Positions 1-9,220 of a stretch of 64,000 nt of DNA are shown in pieces (the first letter of the stretch is position 1; every line of letters starts with the position of its first letter). The translations under genes and the position numbers were made by a program. The notes beneath the pieces were generated by a model, which searched no databases, was not told where the DNA came from, and saw nothing but the letters and a program-made list of their open reading frames with translations. This DNA is from CAVPJW01 sp963705525 (GTDB lineage Bacteria; Acidobacteriota; Vicinamibacteria; Vicinamibacterales; CAVPJW01), in the NCBI GenBank assembly GCA_963705525.1, contig CAVPJW010000003.1, positions 62,001 through 126,000 on the forward strand, written 5' to 3'.

Positions 1-1
1 C

Positions 2-1909
2 GACTGGTTTTATTCCTATTACCGCGACCGCGCGTTGTGCCTCGTCCTGGGCATCACGCCGTACGAGATGCTCCTCGCCGGCGTCGGCTCCAAGGACGAC
101 CCGGCCTCGGGCGGACGGCAGATGCCGTCGCACTGGGGAAATCGCGGCCTGAACATCGTGTCGGGCTCGAGCCCGACGGGAACGCAGGCGCTTCAGGCCG
201 TCGGCTGCGCGGAAGCCACGCTTCTCTACGAACGAATCGAGGCCATCGAAAACCGGGACGCGCTCGTCCACAGCGACGAAATCACGTACATCTCGATCGG
301 CGAAGGCGCCACGAGCGAAGGCGAATTCTGGGAATCGGTCAACACAGCCTGCACGCGGCACCTGCCGGTGCTGTTCCTGGTCGAAGACAACGGGTACGCG
401 ATATCTGTCCCGGTCGAAGTGCAGATGCCGGGTGGAGACATTTCTCGCCTGCTCGAATCGTTCCCCGGACTGCATGTCGCGCAAGTGGACGGCACCGATC
501 TCCTCGCCAGCTACCGGACCATGGGCGAGGCTGTGACTTATGTCCGGGCGAGGAAAGGCCCTGCGCTCGTCCACGCCAAGGTGACGCGCCCCTACTCGCA
601 CTCGTTGTCAGACGACGAAAAGCTGTACAAGCCGCCGGCTGAGCGGGCCGCCGAAGCCGAGCGCGATCCGATTCGACGGCTGACCGAATTCCTGAAGCGC
701 GAATCGCTCGCAACCGATCAGGAACTGGCCGCCATCAAGGTCGAAGTGGATCGCGAAGTCAGCGAAGCCGCGGATCGGGCGCTTCAGGCGCCGAAGCCGC
801 AACGCGACACGGCGACGCTGTGGGTGTATTCGCCGGATGTCGATCCCACCTCGAATCTCTTCCTGACGCCGGCGGAAACGGCGGGAAGACCGGACACGAT
901 GGTCAACGCCATCAACCGGACGCTCAAGGACGAGATGGAGCGAAATCCGCGCATCCTGATCTTTGGAGAGGATGTCGCCGACTGCAGCCGCTCCGAGAAT
1001 CTCACCCTGGTCGCCGGCAAGGGCGGAGTGTTCAAGGCGACGCACGATCTGCAGCGGACATTTGGCGAGGACCGCGTCTTCAACTCGGCGCTCGCCGAGG
1101 CGAGCATCATCGGCAGAGCAGTCGGCCTCGCTACCCGGGGGTTCAAGCCTGTCGTCGAAATTCAGTTCTTCGACTACATCTGGCCGGCGATGATGCAGAT
1201 ACGCGACGAGATGTCGATGCTGCGATATCGCTCGGGCAACTCGTTTTCGTGCCCGCTCGTGATTCGCGTGCCGATCGGCGGATATCTGCGCGGCGGTGGT
1301 CCGTACCACAGCCAGTCTGGCGAGAGTATCTTCGCCCACTGCCCCGGCGTCCGCATCGTGTACCCATCGACGGCGGTGGATGCAGCCGGCCTCCTGCGCA
1401 CGGCCATCCGGTGCGACGACCCTGTGATGTTCCTTGAGCACAAACATCTTTACCGCCAGACGTACAACAAGGGCGTCTATCCCGGGCCTGATTTCACGAT
1501 CCCATTCGCCCGCGCGTCGGTTCGCCGCGAAGGCACGAACGTCGTCGTCATCACCTGGGGGGCATTGGTTCAGCGGTCGCTCCTGGCAGCGCAGCAGGCG
1601 GAGCGCGACGGCATCAGCGTCGGCGTGATCGACCTGCGCACGCTGATGCCGTACGACTGGGACACGATTGCGCTTCACGTGCGCCGCACCAACCGCGTGC
1701 TCGTCGCGCACGAGGACCAGTTGACGTGCGGCTTCGGCGCGGAGCTCGCTGCGCGGATTGCCGATGAGCTCTTCGAGCACCTCGACGCGCCCGTCAGACG
1801 CGTCGGCGCGCTCGACACCCCGGTGGCTTATTGCCCCGATCTCGAAGAAGTCATCCTTCCGCAGGCGGCCGATGTGCTGCGGGCGGTTCAGGGACTCGCC
1901 CGCTACTGA
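2..1909 (+). CDS. Fused E1 alpha/beta subunit of a ThDP-dependent 2-oxoacid dehydrogenase (5' partial)
   Basis: The reading frame is open from the window edge, so the true start lies upstream. The first part is an E1-alpha-like ThDP domain: GEGATSEGEFWES and, about 25 residues later, EDNGYAIS form the usual ThDP-binding pair. After roughly residue 300 an E1-beta-like domain begins (IFGEDVAD, GGVFKATHDLQ, FDYIWPAMMQIRDEM, GESIFAHCPGV), and a C-terminal transketolase-like domain ends with VGVIDLRTLMPYDWDT. Such fusions decarboxylate pyruvate or branched-chain 2-oxoacids and pass the acyl group to a lipoyl E2. No E2 or E3 gene is visible here. The branched-chain or pyruvate specificity cannot be decided from sequence alone. 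Confidence 0.9.
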   Translation, partial: DWFYSYYRDRALCLVLGITPYEMLLAGVGSKDDPASGGRQMPSHWGNRGLNIVSGSSPTGTQALQAVGCAEATLLYERIEAIENRDALVHSDEITYISIGEGATSEGEFWESVNTACTRHLPVLFLVEDNGYAISVPVEVQMPGGDISRLLESFPGLHVAQVDGTDLLASYRTMGEAVTYVRARKGPALVHAKVTRPYSHSLSDDEKLYKPPAERAAEAERDPIRRLTEFLKRESLATDQELAAIKVEVDREVSEAADRALQAPKPQRDTATLWVYSPDVDPTSNLFLTPAETAGRPDTMVNAINRTLKDEMERNPRILIFGEDVADCSRSENLTLVAGKGGVFKATHDLQRTFGEDRVFNSALAEASIIGRAVGLATRGFKPVVEIQFFDYIWPAMMQIRDEMSMLRYRSGNSFSCPLVIRVPIGGYLRGGGPYHSQSGESIFAHCPGVRIVYPSTAVDAAGLLRTAIRCDDPVMFLEHKHLYRQTYNKGVYPGPDFTIPFARASVRREGTNVVVITWGALVQRSLLAAQQAERDGISVGVIDLRTLMPYDWDTIALHVRRTNRVLVAHEDQLTCGFGAELAARIADELFEHLDAPVRRVGALDTPVAYCPDLEEVILPQAADVLRAVQGLARY

Positions 1910-1946
1910 CGGTCACCGCCCGGCTCTCGCCGTCACCTCGACCAGC

Positions 1947-3026
1947 ATGAAGTGGTCCGCGCCTGGCGCCACACTCTTGAGCGTCGCGCTCTTCAGTACC
2001 GATGGCGGCGGTGCCGGGAGGGTCGAGGTGCTCCGACCCGTATCGGGCATCGCCCCGCACATCGTGGGCACGTTTTACGAACCTCTCGCGTTTCAGCAAA
2101 TCGAATCTGGACAGTATTTCGTGTTCGATCGACGCGCCCACACCGTGTACGGCATCAACGGCGAGGCGACACTGTCGAACAAGGTCGTCGAAATCGGGCA
2201 CGAGCAGGGCCGCATCCTTCAGCCGTCGGCATTCGACGCGTCGCCATCCGGCACCTTCGTCGTCGCCGACGCGCCGGCGGGACGGGAGCGCGTGCAGGTG
2301 TTCACGGCGACGGGAACGCGCCTCGGCGGCTTTACCCTGCCCGGGCGGACGGCTGCGCGGGTGACGCTCGGAAATCTGGTCCTGAACGGGACCGGGTCGC
2401 TCCAGTTCACCGGTCAGTCGATCGTGATGAGTCAGCCGGAGAGCGGATCGCTCATCACCGAGTACTCGCTCTCAGGCACTCCCGTCAGGAGCATCGGGTT
2501 GCTGCGCGCCACGGGACAGGAACGAGACCGCGATGTGCACCTGGCCCTCAACAGCGGGCTTCCGCTCGTTGACGCGCGTGGCGGGTACTACTTCATCTTC
2601 CAGACGGGCATACCGCTGCTCAGAAAGTACGACCGAGCCGGCAGGCTGATCTTCGAACGGCATATCGAAGGCATCGAGATCGATGAGATGGTTCGAAAGC
2701 AGCCGACTGAGTGGCCCAGACGCAGCACGGGGAACGACGCGGAGCTGCCACTCGTGCCACCGAACGTGCGCGCGGCCTCCATCGATCGTCACGGTAATGT
2801 CTGGATCGCCATGGCGGTGCCTTACACCTACGTCTACGACGCCGACGGCGACAAGACGCGCGTCGTGCAGTTTCGGGCCGCCGGCGTCATCGCTCCAACC
2901 AGTCTCTTCTTCGCACCGAGCGGACGCCTTCTCGTCACCCCCGGCTGTTACGAATTCGTGACCGACGCCGCCCCACCCTCGCCCCGGAACGACCGGTCGC
3001 CTGCTCTCTCCGTGCGCTCGAATTAG
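1947..3026 (+). CDS. Hypothetical beta-propeller-like protein
   Basis: I chose the ATG at 1947, which follows the E1 stop by 37 nt; the frame is open further upstream but only as overlap with E1. The 359-residue product has short repeating segments of the type YFVFDRRAHTVYGI, GTFVVADAPAGRERVQVF and GNVWIAMAVPYTYVYDADG. These resemble NHL or six-bladed propeller strands. A hydrophobic start (LLSVALF) is too short for a confident signal peptide. No catalytic motif is seen. The function is unknown; the propeller assignment rests only on repeat texture. Confidence 0.6.
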   Translation: MKWSAPGATLLSVALFSTDGGGAGRVEVLRPVSGIAPHIVGTFYEPLAFQQIESGQYFVFDRRAHTVYGINGEATLSNKVVEIGHEQGRILQPSAFDASPSGTFVVADAPAGRERVQVFTATGTRLGGFTLPGRTAARVTLGNLVLNGTGSLQFTGQSIVMSQPESGSLITEYSLSGTPVRSIGLLRATGQERDRDVHLALNSGLPLVDARGGYYFIFQTGIPLLRKYDRAGRLIFERHIEGIEIDEMVRKQPTEWPRRSTGNDAELPLVPPNVRAASIDRHGNVWIAMAVPYTYVYDADGDKTRVVQFRAAGVIAPTSLFFAPSGRLLVTPGCYEFVTDAAPPSPRNDRSPALSVRSN

Positions 3027-3129
3027 TGCGGTCGCGGGTCACGACCCGACTTTCTGGTGTAAGAGTGTGCAGTCGTGTTTTCGGGCCGTGCTACGATCGC
3101 CTCAAGACCAACCCCAACAGTCGGCTGGC

Positions 3130-4263
3130 ATGATCCCTTCACCTGGTTGTGCACGTCAGTCCGACCGCTTCAGTCTCGTCCTCGCGGTCGTTTCCCTTTT
3201 CACAGTCGTTGTCTTCGTGTCCCAACCGAACACGGCTGTGGGCGAGCCACAAACCGAGATTCGCCAGAACACGATCATCGGCAACGGCCTGACGGCCGTT
3301 GCCGGCCTCGCCGTTGGGCACCACACGCTCACCGACAGGCCGACTGGATGCACGGTTGTACTGGCGGAGGCCGGCGCCGTCGCGGGCGTCGATGTGCGCG
3401 GTTCGGCGCCGGGAACGCGCGAGACCGATCTCCTCTCGCCCATCAACAGCGTTGACGAAGTGCAGGCGATCGTCCTGGCCGGAGGGAGCGCATTCGGTCT
3501 CGATGCCGCATCGGGCGTCGTGAAATACCTGGAGGAGCGGGGCCTCGGCTATCCGACCCGCGCGGGGAAGGTACCCATCGTTCCGACTGCAATCCTTTTC
3601 GATCTCGACGTGGGCGAGAGCGCGAAGGTGCGGCCCGGCGCCGATTGCGGATATCAGGCGGCCGTCAACGCCACGGTCGGTCCCGTCGCCGAGGGCAACG
3701 TCGGCGCGGGTGCGGGCGCCACGATCGGCAAGCTCGCGGGTCGCGACCGCGCGATGAAATCGGGCATCGGGACGTCCGCGATTGCACTTCCGAACGGGCT
3801 CACCGTTTCGGCGCTCGTCGTCGTCAATGCGTCGGGGGACATCATCGATCCGGCGACCGGCAAAGTCATCGCCGGCATGCGCACACCAGACGGGCGCGGA
3901 CTCGCGGACTCGCGGCTCTTCATCCGGGCGGGAAGCCCACGAATACCTGGCGTCGGCCTCAGCACGACGCTGGGCGTTATTGGGACCAATGCGCGGCTGA
4001 CCAAGGTCCACGCCACAAAGGTCGCGCAGATGGCTCACGACGGCCTCGCAAGGTCCATCGCACCAGTGCACACGCCCGAGGACGGCGACACGATCTTCGT
4101 CCTCGCCACGGGAGCGAGGAACCAGACCGGCGATGTGCTCACCGTCGGGGCGCTCGCGGCCGACGTCGTCGCCGACGCCGTTGTGCGAGCCGCTCGCGCG
4201 GCAACCAGCATTCCCGGATACCCGGGCGCCCGCGATCTGGCCTCCCCGGTCAAAGCGAAGTAA
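3130..4263 (+). CDS. P1 family (S58, DmpA/NylC-like) peptidase, exported
   Basis: This is an N-terminal-nucleophile hydrolase of the DmpA/NylC family, whose members act as aminopeptidases or amidases after self-cleavage. Family blocks are clear: GTRETDLLSPIN, VLAGGSAFGLDAASGV, KSGIGTSAI, VNASGDIIDPATG and PEDGDTIFVLATG. The presumed cleavage region reads GVGLSTTLGVIGTNA, with the Thr nucleophile kept but Ser rather than the more usual Asn before it. A membrane or signal segment (FSLVLAVVSLFTVVVFV) follows the start, suggesting export. The ATG at 3130 gives a normal N-terminus; an earlier in-frame ATG at 3067 would add 21 residues. Confidence 0.88.
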   Translation: MIPSPGCARQSDRFSLVLAVVSLFTVVVFVSQPNTAVGEPQTEIRQNTIIGNGLTAVAGLAVGHHTLTDRPTGCTVVLAEAGAVAGVDVRGSAPGTRETDLLSPINSVDEVQAIVLAGGSAFGLDAASGVVKYLEERGLGYPTRAGKVPIVPTAILFDLDVGESAKVRPGADCGYQAAVNATVGPVAEGNVGAGAGATIGKLAGRDRAMKSGIGTSAIALPNGLTVSALVVVNASGDIIDPATGKVIAGMRTPDGRGLADSRLFIRAGSPRIPGVGLSTTLGVIGTNARLTKVHATKVAQMAHDGLARSIAPVHTPEDGDTIFVLATGARNQTGDVLTVGALAADVVADAVVRAARAATSIPGYPGARDLASPVKAK

Positions 4264-4279
4264 AGTCAACCCCTCGCGC

Positions 4280-5182
4280 GTGATCTCAATTTCCAACCTG
4301 ACCAGGCGGTACGGCGATCGGATTGCCGTCGAAGGACTGGATCTCGAGATCCGTACCGGCGAAATCGTGGCGCTTCTGGGACCGAATGGCGCCGGAAAGA
4401 CCACGACGTTACGCATGCTGGCCGGACTGATCGCGCCGACGTCCGGCACCGCCGTCGTCGACGGTGTCCGCCTGTCTCGTCAGTCAGGTCCGGCGGTTCG
4501 ATCGCGCGTCGGCTTCCTCACTGAGGCCCCCGGACATTGGGACCGCCTCACCGTGCGATTGAACCTCACGACCTACGCGCAGCTCTACGGCGTCGCGGAC
4601 GCCAACGGGGCCGTGGATCGCGCGCTGGAACTCTTTGGCCTGGCCGATCGCGCGGCCAGCCTGGCTGGCGAGCTGTCGAAAGGCATGAAGCAGCGTCTTG
4701 CGCTCGCGCGCACCGTGATCCATGGACCGCGTGTGTTGCTGCTCGATGAGCCCACGTCCGGACTCGATCCGCTGACGACGAAAAGCGTGCGGGAGTTGAT
4801 CGTGGCGCTCGGAAGAGAAGGTCGGACGGTGCTGATCTCGACTCACAACCTCGACGAGGCCGAGCGCGTGGCCAGCCGCGTCGTGGTTCTGCAGCGTCGT
4901 CTGATCGCCGTCGATACGCCCGCCGCCCTGCGGCAGCGATTGTTCGGACGACGACTGCAGATCTCGCTGACGAGCGCGGCCGACCGGTTCATCCCGGTCG
5001 TTCTTGCGCTTGGTGTCAAGGACACGCGGGCAACCGCCAACGATCTGTCGATCGAGGTGGGCGGAGCTGGTGTCGAAACGCCGGCCATTGTTCGCGCGCT
5101 CGTGGAGTCGGGGGCCGGAATCGAGTCCGTGCAGGTGGAATCGGCGCCGCTCGAAGATGTCTATCTGAGGCTGATCCAGTGA
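4280..5182 (+). CDS. ABC transporter ATP-binding protein
   Basis: The start is taken as GTG 4280 (protein begins VISISNLTRRYGD), shortly after the peptidase stop. Walker A is GPNGAGKTTT, the signature is LSKGMKQRLALART, Walker B is VLLLDEPTSGLD, and the switch His is in STHNLDEAE. The 300-residue protein has the C-terminal extension typical of ABC-2/NatA-type exporters. It overlaps the following permease by 4 nt (GTGA), so the two form one exporter. The substrate cannot be inferred. Confidence 0.9.
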   Translation: MISISNLTRRYGDRIAVEGLDLEIRTGEIVALLGPNGAGKTTTLRMLAGLIAPTSGTAVVDGVRLSRQSGPAVRSRVGFLTEAPGHWDRLTVRLNLTTYAQLYGVADANGAVDRALELFGLADRAASLAGELSKGMKQRLALARTVIHGPRVLLLDEPTSGLDPLTTKSVRELIVALGREGRTVLISTHNLDEAERVASRVVVLQRRLIAVDTPAALRQRLFGRRLQISLTSAADRFIPVVLALGVKDTRATANDLSIEVGGAGVETPAIVRALVESGAGIESVQVESAPLEDVYLRLIQ

Positions 5183-5991
5183 ACGCGAGACGGATTCGAG
5201 CCTTGCTCGTCAAGGAGTTCGCCGAGACTCGACGGAATCGCGCGGCGCTCCTGCCTGTCCTGCTGACGGCGCTCGTCTGCCTGATCATGCCGTTTGGCGT
5301 GACGCTCGTGACGCCGATGGTCGCCGGCGAGCCGCTGTCGAGCGACCCCTCGATGCGAGCCGCGGTGAGAGAGCGGCCGGATATTTCGTCGGTCGTGCCG
5401 ACGAACGGGCCTGAGGCCGGCGTGCAGGTTTTCCTGTTTCAACAATTCCTCTTGATGCTGCTGCTCATCCCCGTCACAGGTTCCATGGCGTTCGCCGCGT
5501 ACAGCGTCATCGGAGAAAAGCAGAACCGGACGCTCGAGCCTCTGCTCGCAACCCCCATCACAACCGCTGAACTGCTGCTGGCCAAGACGATCGCAGCGCT
5601 TGCCCCATCTCTGGCGATCATGATCGCGACCTCCGTGCTGTTCTTCGGTGGCATCGCCCTTCTCGGCGCACCCGGCGTTTTGGCCGCGCTGCTCACGCCG
5701 AGAACCGCGGCGGTTCTCCTGGCGCTCGGACCGCTTGCGTCGCTCGTGGCACTCCAGCTGGCCGTGGTGGTCTCGTCGCGGGTCAACGACGCGAGAACCG
5801 CACAGCAGGTGGGTGTCCTGATCATCCTGCCGATCACGGGGCTGATGGTGGCGCAGTTCAGCGGCGTCTTCGTCCTGACGGTGCCGGTGGTCGGGACGAT
5901 TTGCCTCGTACTGATCGCCCTGTCCTTTGCATTGACCATCGTCGGTGCGGCAGTCTTCGACCGCGAGGCCATCCTGACGCGGCTCGAATAA
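5179..5991 (+). CDS. ABC-2 type transporter permease
   Basis: A GTG start overlaps the ATPase stop by 4 nt. The 270-residue protein has a cytoplasmic start (RALLVKEFAETRRN), a large extracytoplasmic loop, and then about five hydrophobic segments, including LLMLLLIPVTGSMAFAAYSV, LAPSLAIMIATSVLFFGG and VPVVGTICLVLIALSFAL. The EKQNRTLEPLLATPI motif is characteristic of NatB/ABC-2 permeases. It is the membrane partner of the upstream ATPase, probably for export of an ion, lipid or drug. Confidence 0.88.
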   Translation: MNARRIRALLVKEFAETRRNRAALLPVLLTALVCLIMPFGVTLVTPMVAGEPLSSDPSMRAAVRERPDISSVVPTNGPEAGVQVFLFQQFLLMLLLIPVTGSMAFAAYSVIGEKQNRTLEPLLATPITTAELLLAKTIAALAPSLAIMIATSVLFFGGIALLGAPGVLAALLTPRTAAVLLALGPLASLVALQLAVVVSSRVNDARTAQQVGVLIILPITGLMVAQFSGVFVLTVPVVGTICLVLIALSFALTIVGAAVFDREAILTRLE

Positions 5992-6028
5992 GCCTCCCGT
6001 TTCCCTCGAATCGGCGTCAAACCGTACA

Positions 6029-6814
6029 ATGGCTGGGATGATTGATATCGGCGAGGGGCCGGCCATTGTCGTCGTGCCGGGCATCCAGGGCCGCTGGGAA
6101 TGGATGGAACCGGCGCTCGGAGCGCTGGCGGCCCGCCACCGGGTGCTCTCGTTCTCACTCGCCGACGAGCCCGGAAGCGGCAGGGTTGTCGACCCCGCGC
6201 TCGGCTTTGATACCTACCTGACCCAGATCGACGAGCTGCTCGACGGCGCCGGCATTGAGCGCGCCGCCATCTGCGGCGTTTCGTATGGCGCCCTCATCGC
6301 GGTTCGATACGCGGCGCGGCATCCGAATCGCACGGACGGGTTAGTCCTTGTGACTCCCCTGCCACCCCGCTGGAAGCCCGACGAGCGGCTGGCGCGCTAC
6401 TGTTCATCGCCGCGGACGTACTTTCCGCTCTTTTGTTTTCAAGCCCTGGGCCGATTCGTCTCGGAACTGAGCGTCACCTTCGACGCGTCTGCGGATCGAC
6501 TGGGATTTGCCGCGCATCATGCCGGCGCCGTTCTCCGGGCGCCGATGTCCCCGGTTCGGGCGAGCGAGCGCGTCCGACTCGCGCAGGCGGTCGACCTCGC
6601 CGGCGACTGCAGCCGGGTTCACTGTCCCACGCTGATCGTCACCGGGGAACCGGGCCTGGACAAGGTCGTGCCGCCTCACGAGTCGACCCAGTATCTCAAT
6701 TACATCGCGCACGCTGAAGCCGTGACGCTCCCGCGCACGGGGCACCTCGGCCTCCTGACGCGGCCGGCAGCATTTGCCGCGCTCGTCTCCGAATTCTCGC
6801 TCGCTCATGCTTAG
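6029..6814 (+). CDS. Alpha/beta-fold hydrolase
   Basis: The serine nucleophile elbow is ICGVSYGALIAV. The oxyanion region is VPGIQGRWEWM, and a late histidine lies in RTGHLGLLTRP. The length of 261 residues is normal for the family. A TACAAT hexamer at 6025-6030 overlaps the first ATG. If it is a -10 element, a second in-frame ATG at 6038 (MIDIGEGP) would start a nearly leaderless message, so the start is uncertain by three codons. It overlaps the next hydrolase by 8 nt. Ester or C-C bond hydrolysis is possible; the substrate is unknown. Confidence 0.85.
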   Translation: MAGMIDIGEGPAIVVVPGIQGRWEWMEPALGALAARHRVLSFSLADEPGSGRVVDPALGFDTYLTQIDELLDGAGIERAAICGVSYGALIAVRYAARHPNRTDGLVLVTPLPPRWKPDERLARYCSSPRTYFPLFCFQALGRFVSELSVTFDASADRLGFAAHHAGAVLRAPMSPVRASERVRLAQAVDLAGDCSRVHCPTLIVTGEPGLDKVVPPHESTQYLNYIAHAEAVTLPRTGHLGLLTRPAAFAALVSEFSLAHA

Positions 6815-7463
6815 AGACATCCAGGGACCGGCGGGAACGCTCGAGGCGCTTCTCGAAGAGCCGCAGACGATGACCTCAGCGTCTCCGCGCGCGGCCGTCG
6901 TCTTCGCGCATCCTCACCCGCAGTACGGCGGCACGATGCACACGAAGGTCGTGTATCAGGCCGCGAAGACCCTGAGCCGAATCGGCTGTGCGGTGCTGCG
7001 GTTCAATTTCAGGGGCGTCGGACGAAGCGCCGGGTCCTTTGACGAAGGCCGGGGTGAGGCGGAAGATTTTCGAGCGGGTTTGGATTTCATGTCGGCGCGC
7101 TACCCGGACGTCCAGGAACTATGGGCGGGCGGATTCTCGTTTGGCAGCTGGATCGCACTGACCATCGGCGCGACCGATGAACGCACGACCGCGCTCATCG
7201 GCATCGCGCCGCCCATTGCGGGCCACGATTTCAGTGCGGTACAGGAGAGCCCGAAGCCCAAGTTCTTCATCCAGGGCGAGTTCGACACGCTCTGTCCTCT
7301 CAAGACCATGCGCGAGTTCTATGCGCGGTCGGCGCCGCCCAAGGAGCTGATTGTGATCGACGCCGCGGATCATCTGTTCGAAGGCAAGGTCAGCCAGGTG
7401 GCCGAAGCGCTCGAGGATCTGCTCGGCGATTTCCCCGAACAACCTGTTCACGAGGTGTCATGA
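6807..7463 (+). CDS. Alpha/beta hydrolase (dienelactone-hydrolase-like)
   Basis: The start is the ATG at 6807, which overlaps the previous stop; the upstream extension is read-through of that gene's other frame. FAHPHPQYGGTMHTKVV and FNFRGVGRSAG are typical of the small DLH-like hydrolases. The nucleophile elbow is GGFSFGSW, with a later Asp in QGEFDTLCP and a His in DAADHLFEG. It overlaps the acyl-CoA dehydrogenase by 4 nt (ATGA), so the genes are translationally coupled. No specific substrate is evident. Confidence 0.83.
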   Translation: MLRDIQGPAGTLEALLEEPQTMTSASPRAAVVFAHPHPQYGGTMHTKVVYQAAKTLSRIGCAVLRFNFRGVGRSAGSFDEGRGEAEDFRAGLDFMSARYPDVQELWAGGFSFGSWIALTIGATDERTTALIGIAPPIAGHDFSAVQESPKPKFFIQGEFDTLCPLKTMREFYARSAPPKELIVIDAADHLFEGKVSQVAEALEDLLGDFPEQPVHEVS

Positions 7464-9220
7464 GCACGACTACATCGACGTCGGCGTGCAAGGGCGGATC
7501 GTGGCTGATCGATGCGACGCCCCCTGCCGAGGTCTTCACCCCGGAGAAGTTCTCCGAGGAGCACAGGCTCATCGCGCGGACGACCACCGAATTCCTCGCG
7601 AACGAGGTGGTGCCCCGGATCGAGGATCTCGAGAAGAAAGACTGGGCGCTGGCACGCCAGCTCGTCCGGCGATGCGGCGATCTGGGCCTCATCGGCGTGG
7701 ACGTTCCCGAGACGTACGGGGGCGTTGAACTGGACAAGGTGTCGTCCATTCTCGTGTCGGAGCGAATGGCGGCCTCGGCATCTTTCGGCGCGACGTTCGG
7801 CGGGCAGGCCAACCTGGCCGTCATGCCAATCCTGATGTTTGGCACGGCCGATCAGAAGGCGCGGTACCTTCCACGACTCGTCAGCGGCGACCTGATCGGG
7901 GCGTACGCGCTCAGCGAGTCCTCGTCCGGATCGGATGCGCTCGGCGCCAAGGCGCGGGCGACCAGACAGGCTGATGGATCGTTCGTCCTGAACGGCGAAA
8001 AGATGTGGATCACGAACGGAGGATTCGCCGACCTCTTCATCGTGTTCGCCAAGATCGACGGAGAACACTTCACGGCCTTCATCGTCGAACGCGCGTTTCC
8101 TGGCGTGTCGACCGGCAAGGAGGAGCATAAGCTCGGGCTTCATGGATCGTCCACGACGCCGCTCATTCTTCAGGACGCAAGGGTGCCCGCCGACAACCTG
8201 CTCGGTGTCGCGGGCAAAGGCCATAAAGTGGCCTTCAACGTGCTCAATTGCGGGCGACTGAAGCTGGGAGCCATGTGCTCTGGCGGCTGCCAGATTGCGA
8301 TTGGAGAATCCGCCCGCTACGCGGGCGAGCGCAGGCAGTTCGGGCGGCCGATCGGGGGCTTTGGTGCCATCAAGCACAAGCTCGGCGAGATGACCGCGCG
8401 GACGTACGCGCTCGAAAGCCTTCTCTACCGAACCGCGGGACTGCTCGATTCCTACCTGCAAACGTCCCGCGGGGCCGGCGAGGGCGAAGCGCTGCTCGCG
8501 GCGCTCGAGGAGTTTGCGATCGAGGCCTCCATCGCCAAGGTGGCCGGCAGCGAAACGCTCGATTACGTGCTGGACGAAAACATTCAGATCCACGGCGGCA
8601 ACGGGTTCGTCAAAGACTACCCGGCAGAACGGCACTACCGCGACGCTCGAGTCAATCGCATCTTCGAGGGCACGAACGAGATCAACAGGGTTCTGATCCC
8701 CACGATGTTCCTGAGGCGCGGCGGCAAGACGAGCGATGTCCCAGCCGGCGGTGAGCGTGCGGTGACCGAACGACCCGTCCGCACGGACACGCTCGAAGAC
8801 GACGGGCGACTTGTCGAGGTGCTGAAGCGGGCGGCTCGCGCCGCGCTGTCTGATGTCGCTCGCCGCTTCGGCGATGGCCTCGGCGAGGAACAGGAGGTGC
8901 TCTGTTCCCTGGCCGACGTCCTCATCGACGTCTATGCAGCCGAAAGCGCGGTGATGCGGGCCGCGTGCAGCACGACCGACTCGCCTTCGCAGGCGGCGCT
9001 CCATGCCGCAGCGGCCCGCGTGTTCGTCAGCGGAGCGGCCGTACGCTCAGAAAACAACCTTCAGCAGGTGCTGGCAGCCGTCCACGAGGGCGATGCTCTC
9101 GTCAAACGAATCTCCGAGCTCCGGGCCCAGATGCCAGTTGCTCCCATGAACGCGGTGCCGCTGAGGCGCACGTTGGCCGACGAGACAGTTGCCCGTAAGG
9201 GTTATCTCTTTGGCGCGTGA
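7460..9220 (+). CDS. Acyl-CoA dehydrogenase (long-chain type with C-terminal extension)
   Basis: A 586-residue FAD enzyme that introduces a 2,3-double bond into acyl-CoA and passes electrons to ETF. Visible signatures are YALSESSSGSDALGAKARA, GEKMWITNGGFADLF, FGRPIGGFGAIKHKLGEM and the C-terminal GGNGFVKDYPAERHYRDARV / IFEGTNEINR. The extra domain of about 160 residues after the core resembles that of VLCAD/ACAD9-type enzymes. Its coupling to two hydrolases suggests acyl-ester or acyl-CoA turnover, but this is inference. Confidence 0.93.
   Translation: MSTTTSTSACKGGSWLIDATPPAEVFTPEKFSEEHRLIARTTTEFLANEVVPRIEDLEKKDWALARQLVRRCGDLGLIGVDVPETYGGVELDKVSSILVSERMAASASFGATFGGQANLAVMPILMFGTADQKARYLPRLVSGDLIGAYALSESSSGSDALGAKARATRQADGSFVLNGEKMWITNGGFADLFIVFAKIDGEHFTAFIVERAFPGVSTGKEEHKLGLHGSSTTPLILQDARVPADNLLGVAGKGHKVAFNVLNCGRLKLGAMCSGGCQIAIGESARYAGERRQFGRPIGGFGAIKHKLGEMTARTYALESLLYRTAGLLDSYLQTSRGAGEGEALLAALEEFAIEASIAKVAGSETLDYVLDENIQIHGGNGFVKDYPAERHYRDARVNRIFEGTNEINRVLIPTMFLRRGGKTSDVPAGGERAVTERPVRTDTLEDDGRLVEVLKRAARAALSDVARRFGDGLGEEQEVLCSLADVLIDVYAAESAVMRAACSTTDSPSQAALHAAAARVFVSGAAVRSENNLQQVLAAVHEGDALVKRISELRAQMPVAPMNAVPLRRTLADETVARKGYLFGA

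Noticed and set aside
608..1780. Long minus-strand open frame opposite the E1 gene
   Set aside because: It lies wholly antisense to a clearly conserved ThDP enzyme and its translation is Arg/His-rich without any family motif; typical of GC-rich shadow frames.
3139..4449. 436-codon minus-strand frame opposite the P1 peptidase
   Set aside because: Composition is biased (many Arg, Asp, His) with no domain, and the plus-strand frame holds a full enzyme family.
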